A stretch of 64,000 nt of DNA. Origin: Branchiostoma floridae (taxonomy: Eukaryota; Chordata; Leptocardii; Amphioxiformes; Branchiostomatidae). Of the stretch, positions 47,586-58,398 are shown in pieces. The stretch is from NCBI RefSeq assembly GCF_000003815.2, contig NC_049982.1, forward strand, positions 2,537,928 through 2,601,927, in the 5' to 3' direction. The position numbers and the translations under genes are program-made. The notes under the pieces were generated by a model. The model worked only from the letters and a program-made list of their open reading frames with translations. It did no database searches and was not told where the DNA came from. Each line of letters opens with the position of its first letter. The stretch's first letter is position 1.

Positions 47586-50500
47586 CTAGGCAGCCCAGCA
47601 CGAAAATGAACCACCATCCTCCTTGCAGTACATGCCATCCGGACAGGAGGCGCTGCTGCACCGGTAGGCTTTGGCAAGGCGGACGGATGTAGCTGGAAAA
47701 AAGAACAAAAACTATGACAATGTCTTCACTCATTTTTTTTATATCATTACATTCACCCACCATTCCCGCATAAGTTAAGTTATATATAAGTCCTATTTTT
47801 GACAGAATTAGTATTTGTCTGTGGTCATTTGGATTTTTTTCTTCTTCTTCTGTAAATAACCACCGTTCCTAAGCAAAACATAGCTTTCGATTTAGAAAAA
47901 TAATCTGCATCTTAACTTTGCTTATCAGATATCATATGTAGGTAAATTGCTGCCGCATTTCAGTTGTTCATAGAAAGTTTAACTGCTAGTCAATTTTTCA
48001 TATACCCTCTACCAAAATCATCTTACAGAGTGTATTCTAGTGTAGGTGCAAAATAATGCTCCTCTAGAGATATCCAAACGAAATAATTCTTTACAATGTC
48101 ATGTCCACCTACCCAGACAGGTGAAGTGGGCTCCATAATCCTGGCAGGTCCAGTCAAACGGGCAGGTCACAAGGGCGCACCAGTCCACGTCTGGTACAGA
48201 AGAAAAAAAAAGTATGCAACTTATGGTTGATACTGAAGTACTCACTCGTGAGCCAGTTCTAGATGGGGTTCGACTTCGATACAATTTTCCATACATATCA
48301 TATTGTAGGTTAATTCCACATTGATTTGTTCTATTTTTGCAGTTACATGTGATGACATGCATTTATGTCGTTACATGGAAGAAATAGGAAGGTTTTTATT
48401 ACCAGATTCACAGTTGTTCCCGGTGTATCCCGGCAGACAGCTACAGTGGTAGGTATTGACGTCATCATGGCAGGTTCCTCCGTTTTGACACGGATTCGAG
48501 GCACAATCGTCAATGTCTGAAAAAAAATGCCATAAGAAGCCATCATTTGCAATTAGCCAACACTAGTATTAACTGTGGAATATTGTTCATAACTGCCCAT
48601 TGTCACTTGTATATCTACTATGTTTATATCATGTATTTGCAATTAGCCCTCGGGCATGAACTTGCAATTAAACTTCTTTATTATTGAAGTTTATTTGCAA
48701 GTTTATATGTCATTATTATCACCATTTATATGTCATTATTATCACCATGCGTAACTGCTTCAGAATTAGATGTTTTAAAGGCGTTGTAGCTGTGAATGGA
48801 ATGGAATCTCCGGGCAGATTTACCAGTGGCATAAGATGGTATCAAAGCTGGCTAAGAAGTACAGCTGGCCAAAAGGAGTCATCAGCCAATGAAAGGTAGC
48901 CAAACACACTCCTAGGCCGGCTTAACTCCTCTGGCAGCTTTTGATGCAATCCCATGTTACCGTAGTCTGCTTGGAGATTAGATGACATGGTAAATGGTGT
49001 TGAACATATTGCACTTTGAATAGGTAATATAAGTATAATTATATGGAAATGTTTTTAGTTTTATCTGATTAAACAAAGAGTTCTAGTGATGCATAGCTAT
49101 ATTTCAATGCAAAGAAAAACAATAGAAATCTATTGTGATAAGAATAAACTTACTGATCTCGCATGACTTTCCTCCGAACCCATCAGGACAGTCACAGAAC
49201 AGTACGGACTCGCCGAAACAGGAGGTGCAGTTTCCGCCGTTCTGACACACGTTTGATCCACAGGATTTGAGATCTGAAAATTTTGTTAAAGATGTTTGAA
49301 AAGTATTTGAAAAATTACCACATCGTAGGAAGATTTATCTGTGACAAAACTGAAACTGCTGTCACTCCGTCGTTCAAATTTAAAAGCAATCCCTCTACAA
49401 TATGTCATTCTTTTTGTTTACGATGATATATTTGAACAATTTACCCGTCTGACAGACGTAGTTGTGCTGTTCCGTGCATGACGCCGGCTCCGCCTGGAAG
49501 CTGTTGGAGCTGTTCAGGAGAACACACAGGTCACAGTGGGAGTGGGGCTGGGTAGGTGACATCTCTAGGGGCCCTGTTGTTGACAACCATGTGATTTGAT
49601 AAAAGGAGAACGGACCGCTGAGTATCAGAAATCCATAGACAGTAAGGAATCCAATCGCGTCACATTTTTACCACCAAACCTACTTAGGATGCTAATAAGA
49701 TTACTGACCAAGAACCACGCAAGGCCCATAAAAAGATCAAAGAAGCAGTTCACATGAAGTATGGAGGTGTGAAGCTGAGCCGAAATGGTGGCTGGAAGAC
49801 GGGGGTGGGGGGTGGGTGATAGAGACGATCCACGCAAGTTTTGACCTAGTCCTGCACTCTCGCGAGACTATGTAACTCCGCGAACAAGAGAGACGTGAGA
49901 AAGGTGTATTGTGCCTAAGAAATGTACTCTTACTTATACGACACTACTACTTCGAATTACTCCCTGTACAGTAGCTTGGATATGTAGCTATGTTTTTGAC
50001 AAATGTACTATTTGTTTTTTTACGAATAAAGCCTGTTAAAAAAAAATTAAAAAAAAAACAAAACAAAAAAACTCCGCGGACAAGATGGACTGATGTCATC
50101 GAAAATTTGGAGGTACGTGTGTTTACCTTTAACAATAAGTCACTATTACAAGAAAAAATTCTATTAACTGTGCTGATACGTGACTCATGAATCCCTTAAA
50201 CGATAAACGTACTTGGAGAAACCGAACCATCGGGGTACTTCAGGTAGTACACAGGTTCCAGCTTCACCCCGAGCCAGCTGGAGGCTCCAGTGGAGGTCGC
50301 GATGCCGTCCGTGATGAACCTTTGATGCTGCTGTCCTACCTTCGCGTCCGCCAGGCGACCGTTTTGGGTACTACAGGCCTGCTGGGCCTCAGGTTGGGAG
50401 AGGGCGTCGGACGAGAACTGGTAACATTGTCCGGAAAACGCAGCTGTAAGGAAAGACATACGATTCTAAATTTAAGACGACCAGTGTACACATACCATAG

Positions 50501-53500
50501 CATAGGTTAGTGGGTAAGAAATGTAAAAAAAAAAAACTTAACCCACAACACAACGTTATTATGTACGTCATAAAAATGTGTATGCAAATGAATAGATGTT
50601 TCGTACCGATTTCACACTTTTTTCCGGCAAAACCTTCAGGACAAACACAGCTGAAGTCCCTGTATCCATCCACACAGGTGCCACCGAACCAACAAGGATC
50701 GCTGGCACAGTCGTCCACATCTGTAGGAAGAAAAGAAGAAAAATAGAGACAGTGACCACACGCTAATGAAGATTAGGTATTCAGGTAATAAAATACGCAA
50801 AGTAACAGTTACCAGATGAAATCAACTATATTTGGCAACGGTCAGACAGTACATGCAGCTGTCGTACTGTCTAGCTGTTTGAGAAACTGTCACCTTGCGT
50901 ATGCAAATGGCCGTGTTTCTAAACACTAGACTTAGTAGCTAACAATTATAGAAAGCACATTGTGAGATTTGATGACCTTACATCCACTACAAATATTGTC
51001 CAAAACACAATTCCGAATTCGTGTGATTAAACCTAATTACCTAGGCTTGTTTCACAGCGAGTCCCAGTATACCCAGGTACGCACTGACAGGTGAAGCCGT
51101 TCACACCGCCCTGGCACGTAGCTCCATTCTCACAGGGGGCGCTGCTGCACTGGTCAATATCTGAAGCTGTGAATACAAATTGACTCAGTTGAATGTTTGG
51201 ACAAAATGATTGGCAGGATGAAAACTTGTCATCCTTCTTCACGACATGGGATTAAATAGGTTCACTGTTTCCGGCTGCATTGTTCGTAATAGTGAAATAA
51301 ATCTTTTGTCAGTTTCTGACACATACCTTTTACACCTTGGATATGATTTTTTACACTTTTGCAAATGGATTAGCAACGATCGGCAATCAGCGACCCAGTA
51401 CAAAACAAAATAGCCAGAGCCAGCAAAAGAGTATTATAAGCCGAAAAAAAGGGCCACAGAGATCCTACTACGGAATCTAATATCCACCCAATGCGCAGAG
51501 TGCGTCCCGGTTATTCTGGCTGAGCCCGACCGTGTAGTACCGGTCCCCGTCCACTCCACAGGCCGCCCCGGCGTGCAAGCTGTACCCCATGTAGAAGTAC
51601 ATGTACATGTACAAGTTATGGAAAAAACAAGTACTCACCCAATGCGCAGAGTGCGTCCCGGTTATTCTGACTGAGCCCGACCGTGTAGTACCGGTCCCTG
51701 TCCACTCCACAGGCCGCCCCGGCGTGCCAGCTGTACCCCACGTAGAAGTACACGTACATGTACGTAAAGTTGTGGAAAAAACAAGTACTCACCCAATGCG
51801 CAGAGTGCGTCCCGGTTATTCTGACTGAGCCCGACCGTGTAGTACCGGTCCCCGTCCACGCCACAGGCCGCCCCCGCGTTCCAGCTGTACCCCATGAAGA
51901 CGTACACTCCGTCCAGGGCGCGGCAGCGGTCAGGGGTGGTGCCGCACAGAACCTTATATACCGAAAATAATTTCATCAGGTTGGTAGATGGACATGAATT
52001 TCTTTTTTACATAACCAGTTTTTCTCACCTGCTGACGTTTCGATGTCTGTTGTACACCTTCTACAGAGCTTCTAACTGAATTTCTGCTTCTCGCCTCTAT
52101 ATGTAGCCGATGTTGGTGGCGTTTTTTCGGCGAGAACACTATCCCAAACGTGGCTTAGTTCGTGCACTTTTCGTCCCGGTCTGACAGACATCGAAACGTC
52201 AGCAGATGAGAAAAACTGGTTGTGTAAAGGAAATTAAGACTCTTATGTCCTAGAACCTGTCAATACCTGTTTTAGTGAGATCGTGTGGCATAATCGGCAG
52301 TGCTTCGGGCTCAGGCCCAAGAGGTCCCGAGTTCAAAACCAGCCGTGTCACCGATCGTGTGCCCTTGGGAAAGGCACTTTACACGACTTTCCTCACTTTA
52401 CCCAGCTTAAAAATGAGTAGTACCTAGCTTCGACTAGGGTCGTCCCTCGGATAGGACGTTAAATGGAGGCCCCGTGTTCGGCGAGAGCCACACATCGAGC
52501 ACGTTAAATAACCCACCCCACTTAACGAAAAGAGTAGGGGTCCTTCCCGGTGTGAGTGGATCAGGTGTTTGTCACCTGTTATGTTATTCCTTCCACAAAT
52601 GTAGTAAAACTGACTAATGAATTTAAAAAAAAAACATTACCTGAGACAGATCGTCCATGGGCCCGTAAAAGCACCCCGTCAGACCGGTCAGGACGCAGAA
52701 GCTGGACGACCCTGCGCAGCTTCTATCCCCCGGACATGGCGTGACGTAACCGGCCGCCTCACACGTCCTCTTCACGTTAGCACTCGTCATCTGTCCGTTG
52801 ACCTGTACTTTGAAGTAGTCGTAGCCCGAATATGTAGCCAAGAACCTTCCGGCTAGAGAAAGAAAATATAGGGTAGGGTCAGTAACACATTGTTTAGACT
52901 TTGAATTATCTGTATCTGTATCTGAATAGCCGGTATAACCGACCTTCGGCATAAGTACGTATGGTATTGACGATTTTTAGCAGAGACACGCCAATTGTGG
53001 CAAAATTACCATGTGATGTAGTGCTATCAATCTTCGTCCTATTGATTCAATGCCTTATTTATTAAAAAAAAGGCATTGACATATCCTAACGTGTAACCCA
53101 TGGGCATGAATATCTGCTCTTTCTAAAGAACAGCGCATGGTCTATAACCTTCTATCCGCCCGTTTAACAACCTACAAGCATGTCTTGATAGTGATGTCTA
53201 TGATGATAAAATGTGCTGGCGTTATTCGTCATCGTTCACTTGAGTCTTCGTCCTTCTGTTGTTCTACTTAAGGTATCTCGGTTGGCTAAATTGGCATTTT
53301 GACCTTCCACTGTTTTCTTATTGATAAATTAAGAAAGAATGGAGCCGTAACGAATGTTGATAGATGGGCATTAGAGAATTCTAAATCTGATTTTTTTTGG
53401 GCCGAATTGATGACGTCATCATTTTTATTACCTCTGATATTATTTTTTTCTATGACAAAATACAGCACTTTGGTACATACCACTGTAATGAAACTTCGTT

Positions 53501-54853
53501 TTTCGTTGCATAATGATGGAAGCTACAAACGTAGTGTTGCGCAAATTGATATCTACTAATGATCTGTAGTAATTAGAAAATGTTTGTTTTCATCTAATTA
53601 AAAAAATTTAATTCTTAATAACTACAGATCGTTAGTAGATATCAGTTTGCGCAACACTACGTTTGTAGCTTCCATCATTATGCAACGAAAAACGAAGTTT
53701 CATTACAGTGTTATGTACCAAAGTGCTGTATTTTGTCATAGAAAAAAATAATATCAGAGGTAATAAAAATGATGACGTCATCAATTTGGCCCCCCAAAAA
53801 TCAGACTTGGAATTCTTCAATGCCCATCTATCAACATTTGTTATGGCTCCATTCTTTCTTAATTCATTGATAAGAAAACAGTGGAAGGTCAAAATGCCAA
53901 TTTAGCCAACCGAGATACCTTAAGAAAAATGTCCAAACTGCCCAGAATAGTCTACAGACACACAATAGTAAACTAGCGATGTTTGTTCTACCGCTTGCTT
54001 GCGGGTGAACAAAACAATGTTGTGTAGTCCGTTTTACGAACAAGGAGTGCCACGTGAATTTCACGTGATATGCACATGGTGGTCACGTTTTGACACACGA
54101 AGCGTAACGACTAACGGCGATGGTGGTTGGGGAGGGGGGTGTTGGGTTTTATCAAGTCTACCTAAAACAAGTTTGCAGGAGTTTCAAACTTCGATTCACC
54201 ATGTGTTGAGATTGCAAAAAAATTTTGTGAAGTCAGCTACTTTTAAAATATACTATGATTATTATTAATAGCAAGGCAACCTTGAAAATCAGTTTTTCAC
54301 AAACTGAAGGGACTACCCTACAAGATTAAAAGATAGATTAAATCATTCGACTAAGGAAAACCGATGAAATACACCGTGTCGAATTACTTATGAAATACGT
54401 CAGTCGTGACACTAAGTTGCTGTTACGGCTTCAATAGTTTCTTCTGCTGTGTCGCTGGGTGCAACTATATACTGCTTTGTACGTATGATGGATAACCAAT
54501 ACTAAGGATTATACATACACATATTTCGTTCTTTATCCATAAAAATATGTTTTTTACATAATACACGTACCAGGTGAGTTTAAGCTAAAGCGGAAGATAA
54601 TTGGTAGCGCACGATATCTGTAAGCGCTACGTTATGACTATTACCGATAACACATATAGAATTGAAGCAATTCTTAACACTTAAGGTAATATAAGGGGCA
54701 CATATCATATCCCATGACACGCACACACATCTAAAAGCCAACGAAAGTACAAAACCCTCACAAAATACATAGTTTAAATCATACGTTATCCCTACCTTGT
54801 GATTGGGACGGCCCCACGAACACAGCCAAGGTGAAGATGATGAACTTCCACAT
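47586..54853 (-). CDS. Gene A: secreted EGF / C-type lectin mosaic protein (480 residues)
   Basis: Exons: 54796-54853 (signal peptide [19 protein letters not shown]), 52641-52852 and 51793-51952 (N-terminal domain on two exons, phase 0 junction), 51041-51160 and 50607-50720 (EGFs), 50213-50443 and 49445-49573 (C-type lectin), 49154-49273 and 48403-48516 (EGFs), 48113-48190 (module [16 protein letters not shown]), 47586-47692 (last exon, SFSCWAA-stop). The joined 1443 nt stay open. It is the most diverged paralog: QPH instead of EPS in the lectin domain and a different second half of the N-terminal domain. Tandem part-copies of exon 3 follow its donor. Confidence 0.88.
48113..48190 (-). CDS. 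Gene A four-cysteine module exon
   Basis: 26 codons, phase 1-1, [20 protein letters not shown] then TCLG. Spacing C-x4-C-x5-C-x8-C equals EGF cysteines 1-4, with 5 and 6 missing. Confidence 0.8.
48590..48690 (+). mobile_element. LINE 3' end fragment
   Basis: TTGCAATTAGCCCTCGGGCA and TGAACTTGCAATTAAACTTC match the 3' UTR at 28440-28480. Antisense in a gene A intron. Confidence 0.5.
49445..50443 (-). CDS. Gene A C-type lectin domain (two exons)
   Basis: Exons 50213-50443 (77 codons) and 49445-49573. Landmarks: [30 protein letters not shown] (WIGL-like), [26 protein letters not shown]. The binding-site triplet is QPH, resembling galactose-type QPD rather than the EPS of the paralogs. An extra Cys lies in SHCDLC. 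The long intron 49574-50212 holds no further exon. Confidence 0.85.
50607..51160 (-). CDS. Gene A proximal EGF exons (two)
   Basis: 51041-51160 encodes [20 protein letters not shown]...CETSL; 50607-50720 encodes [20 protein letters not shown]...KKCEI. Phase 1-1. Confidence 0.85.
51488..51792 (-). repeat. Two tandem part-copies of gene A exon 3 (pseudo-exonic)
   Basis: After the true donor at 51792 the 3' part of exon 3 (from GYSW/GYSL...AACGV to ALCALG) plus ~50 bp of intron is repeated twice, with borders at 51639 and 51488 (periods 154 and 151 bp). Copy 2 keeps the donor GTGAGT; copy 3 has GTGGAT. Neither copy has an AG acceptor. Reading through or using a later donor shifts the frame. Confidence 0.85.
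51793..52852 (-). CDS. Gene A N-terminal domain (two exons)
   Basis: 52641-52852 encodes [20 protein letters not shown] then [20 protein letters not shown] and ends DDLSQ; 51793-51952 begins [20 protein letters not shown] and ends ALCAL-G. The intron contains a foldback element and a SINE. The phase-0 split falls at the same place as in gene F. Confidence 0.85.
52005..52229. mobile_element. Foldback MITE, ~44 bp arms
   Basis: Arms 52007-52050 and 52184-52228 read TTTACATAACCAG / TTTACACAACCAG, then TTTTTCTCACCTGCTGACGT and TTCGATGTCTG inward. Gene A intron. Confidence 0.75.
52268..52560 (+). mobile_element. tRNA-derived SINE
   Basis: A box TGGCATAATCGG and B box GAGTTCAAAACC sit about 35 bp apart, as in a tRNA gene. 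The body then has TGTGCCCTTGGGAAAGGCAC, TTTCCTCACTTTACCC and CTTCGACTAGGGTCG, the usual body of a widespread deuterostome SINE type. Antisense to gene A. A body fragment recurs at 58770-58830. Confidence 0.75.
53267..53924. mobile_element. Long hairpin element, ~310 bp arms
   Basis: Arms 53267-53580 and about 53613-53924 are inverted copies with few mismatches, tips CTTAAGGTATCTCGG / CCGAGATACCTTAAG, loop about 30 bp. Mirror-image 86-codon frames in the arms are a consequence of the symmetry. Gene A first intron. Confidence 0.85.
54796..54853 (-). CDS. Gene A signal-peptide exon
   Basis: [19 protein letters not shown] plus one base, donor AAG/GTAGGG. No clear TATA box within 120 bp upstream. 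Confidence 0.85.
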
Positions 54854-55532
54854 CTTTGTAGGTGCTTTCCGACTCCTAAAATTGTGTGGAACCGCTTCCG
54901 TTAACGTACGTTTCACCGTCTTAGGTTCTACATGGAACAGATGCATTCACCCAACCCTTACACAAAGACTGCTGAAGGACGCAGTGCGCAGATCGATACA
55001 CATTTATTGACACCACCGGTGCGTGCAAAGAACTGTGCAAACTATCATAAGAAAACACACCCTTTGCTTCCAACGTTGCCATGAAGAAGAGAGATAATGG
55101 CATAGGATTCTCTGTCTCAATTTCTGCAGACAATGCGCACATCCCAGCAACACCGACGCGTGCAGAAAACTGTCCAAACTTTGTAAGAAGACACACCCTT
55201 TGCTGCCAACGTTGCCACGGGTGGCGCCAGATAATGATGGCTAATTGTGCAAACGGGGATGTCCGGCTGACGAGAATAGGTGTATTACTCACTGTGTGAC
55301 CTAGAAATAAGATTCAGGTGAAGGACGAGATGGGTTGTTCTTCCCTTCCTATGTTTTGCCAACAAGAGACGACCAGTAGGTGAAACCCTCCACTGCCGAA
55401 ACTTTGTCACATGGACGAAAACACCCAAAGTAAACAACAAAAGCCATATTACCGTGTTTTATATTAATCTACAAGCAGATCCTACGGTAGCATAAGATAA
55501 TATCAAAAGCTGTCAGATTAGTGAAGCTGGCG

Positions 55533-55739
55533 TAGGCTTAGGTCACATTTCCAAACCGGGGCCCGGCCGGGGTGTTTGAAAAAACCAAAAATCAAAATGT
55601 ATACCTAGAAATATACACAAATTATGAATCATGAATCTTATGTTGACATTTTCTGTAGTTTGGTATCTTTTATATCATTCTTTTCCCTCCGGAAAGCTGC
55701 CCGGCCGGGCCCCGGTTTGGAAATGTGACCTAAGCCTTA
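55533..55739. mobile_element. MITE with ~39 bp near-perfect inverted ends
   Basis: TAGGCTTAGGTCACATTTCC...AAACCGGGGCCCGGCCGGG on the left and its complement on the right (ending CCTAAGCCTTA). Non-coding, 207 bp. Confidence 0.8.
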
Positions 55740-58398
55740 GTAGTGTGTTTTCCTACAGGGAAAATGGTCAGCCTTTGGATAACCACACTCCTTGGCTAGT
55801 TGGTACTATCTTATGCCATTGTGGGACCTGCTTGGAGTTTAGTTTTACAGTATTTAATTCTACAAACATTACGTTACAGTCTGTTGACTTACTTATAATT
55901 AGCAGAGGCGGTCTGGGAAAAGATCGTTGTTCGTGAAGACAGAGGCGTTCTGCTGATAACGGATTCTTAATGAGACTAGATAGCAACTCAGGTAGCTCAA
56001 ACTCCAAACTAGCCTGGGTGCCGTCCTCCATAGTAATAACCGCTGGCCCAATCTTCTCTCTTGCTAACCACGTGGTTAGAAAGATAAAAGATTGAGCGGC
56101 ACTTAACCCGGTCCCAGAAGGCGTCACGGTACTGAAGTTATGTCATATGTGGTAGACAGACATAAAGAAAACGGTGCAAAATAGCACGCCCTGAAAAGTT
56201 TATAGATACCTTTTTCCAAATGTGACTGCAGCATTAACAAGAATTGTGCAATTTTGCAGTCTCCAATCATTGCTGCTTTGACGCATTTTCACGTATAAAG
56301 AAGCGATGCATTGAAAAATATACGGCACATCTACTGATAAAATTTGAACGTAATCACTATATCATCATGACCTCTTTGTTTTGTGCAATCCATAATCGTT
56401 TAGAAGGCTGTGTATCTAATTTGCACTATTATTATCATTCGGTTGCGTGGTTTTTCGAGTCCATGCATATATGCTTTTGTTTATTTGAAGACCCAATAAG
56501 AATTTTTTAAAGCGCTGAAATCATTAGAAATTCGCTTGCTGCTGGGCACTTATCGATGTAATCCCCAGCCCACCGGTCACGGGCCCGTTAAAGCCACTAA
56601 ATGGGCGATAAAGATCCGTAAAGTGACCAGTTTAAGTACAACGATTATGGGATATCGCTTTAGGAGGGCATATAGATAAGGATAAGTCTTACATGCGGTC
56701 ACTATCCCAAAGGTTTTCACATTTGTAATCAGAGCACTGGATCCGGAGTTTTCCTGCGAGTGCATGTTCTGTGGCCATACGTCACAGTTTCGGATAATTT
56801 AAAGACACAGCATCACTTCTTTGCCTCACTATCCCAAAGTTGTTGTTTTTTAATATTTATAATCAACACATCCTGCGAGCACTATTGTAAACTCTTGTGG
56901 TCATACGCTTCTGATAATTTTAAGATACTGCGTCACTTCTTTGTCTTATCGTGCCATAAACTGTGATAAATTATTCATCTGTTGTGATTTCTGACATTAT
57001 AAGCTTCTGTTTTAGCGTCAGTATTATAGACCGGTCGTGGAACAAAAAGTCCTGTGTCGGACTGGCCATCTAGGCGATGCATGTTTGAAAGCAGTCTTTT
57101 AAAGTTGACTCTTTAATTTTGTCTGAGTAGCTCGAAGGTTTTTATCGCTTTTTGCACTTAACTCTGACGACAGATTTGTTGACGTGAGAAATTACGTCAT
57201 CAAACACCAAGGGGGCACATACAGCTCCTACTTCTTACCAAATATCAACGTCCATCTTAATTGTATCGAAATGAGTAAAGTATCAAACTTTCAAGTAAAT
57301 AAAAGCAAAAACTGTTTCATGTAGCGAAAGTAGTTTCATTTTCTTAAAAAGAATCAGAAATATTAAAATGGTGAAGTAACAGCATGTTCCTATTTGTCTG
57401 AATATGCTTCTTTCCAATCACGTTTTAGTTTGCGCACATGCTAATGAGTTTTAAATGAAACGATCGTGAGCGAAAGTAAAGTGGTAGAGGAAGTTCCTTG
57501 GGGATATCTCCCACGCTCACAATTTGCCTTGAGGCACATTACGACTAAACTAAAAGCTTATTTCAAAATCTAACAGCTTATTTTAAAATCTAAAAGACTC
57601 AGCCTTCATTGGATTAAAGGTTGAGGGATGAAAAACCGTACTTACCAGTGGAGTCCGTGTGCCCTGTGGGACGGCACCCACTGCTGTCGGGAACGTGTAT
57701 ATGTAGTCGGGGCTGAGAACACTTTCTGAAGAGTGCAGAGGACGCGGCGTTACAGGCGGGAGAAAAAGAGATCTGAAGAAGGAAGGTTGTTCGTGCAGGG
57801 AGAGACCGATTATTACGGAGGTAAGACGAGTTATAACGTAATGTTCAAGCATATTTGTTTTACGTCTGTGAGTTTTACAACTTAGATCATCTAGTGTCTT
57901 GTCATACATCAGGGAGCAAGCCTTCTCGGTGCGTTTTTGGGCTTCTACATCTTTCAGCTGCAGGCTAAGCCCAGTTGGTCAACATTCCTTTGTAGCGTAT
58001 GTGTATGTCTCTCATCTAGTCCCCGTTTTTCCTTTGGCGATCTGACAGTGCTATTTTAGCATATCTTTTTAAAGGTATTCTAAGAACGTGTTAGTTTCCA
58101 AGGATTTTGCTTTTTGATGATATTGATTTTGAAGTATACGACTTTCGTATTAACTAAAATCATTAATCAAATTTCGTTTGTAATGTATAACTATAGCATA
58201 TTTCAATAAATTGTAAAGTATGACTTGCGACATGTTCTTCTTAATCTATGATGTATATAGGCAATGCATGATATTTTCTGATGATTTTCTGTGTTAGAGA
58301 ACTAGTTAGTAGTCTTCTGAAACAAGGTCACTCCGATCTGCTGTTAAATATCTTAGTTGATTATATATAGCGATGTTGTCTACATCTTTGTGCCCTAG
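55740..58398. other. Intergenic stretch between gene A and the spexin-like gene
   Basis: No supported gene. It contains a 127 bp tandem duplication (56700-56950, CACTATCCCAAAG ... CTTCTTTG). Open frames at 55768-56127 and 57583-57909 (minus) share a short LHEQ-SF segment but match nothing I recognise. Confidence 0.5.
58362..58369 (+). promoter_or_regulatory. TATA-like motif before the spexin-like gene
   Basis: TATATATA 37 bp before the ATG would leave only a very short 5' UTR, so a different upstream start is also possible. Confidence 0.25.

Noticed and set aside
53299-53892. Mirror 86-codon frames as duplicated genes
   Set aside because: They are the two arms of one hairpin element; no known protein features.
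55768-56127. 119-codon minus frame as a gene
   Set aside because: No homology I recognise, no splice context, and part of it resembles a segment at 57780; probably repeat-derived or chance.
57583-57909. Minus-strand exon ending in a good donor near 57645
   Set aside because: The donor is attractive but no partner exons or recognisable domain were found.
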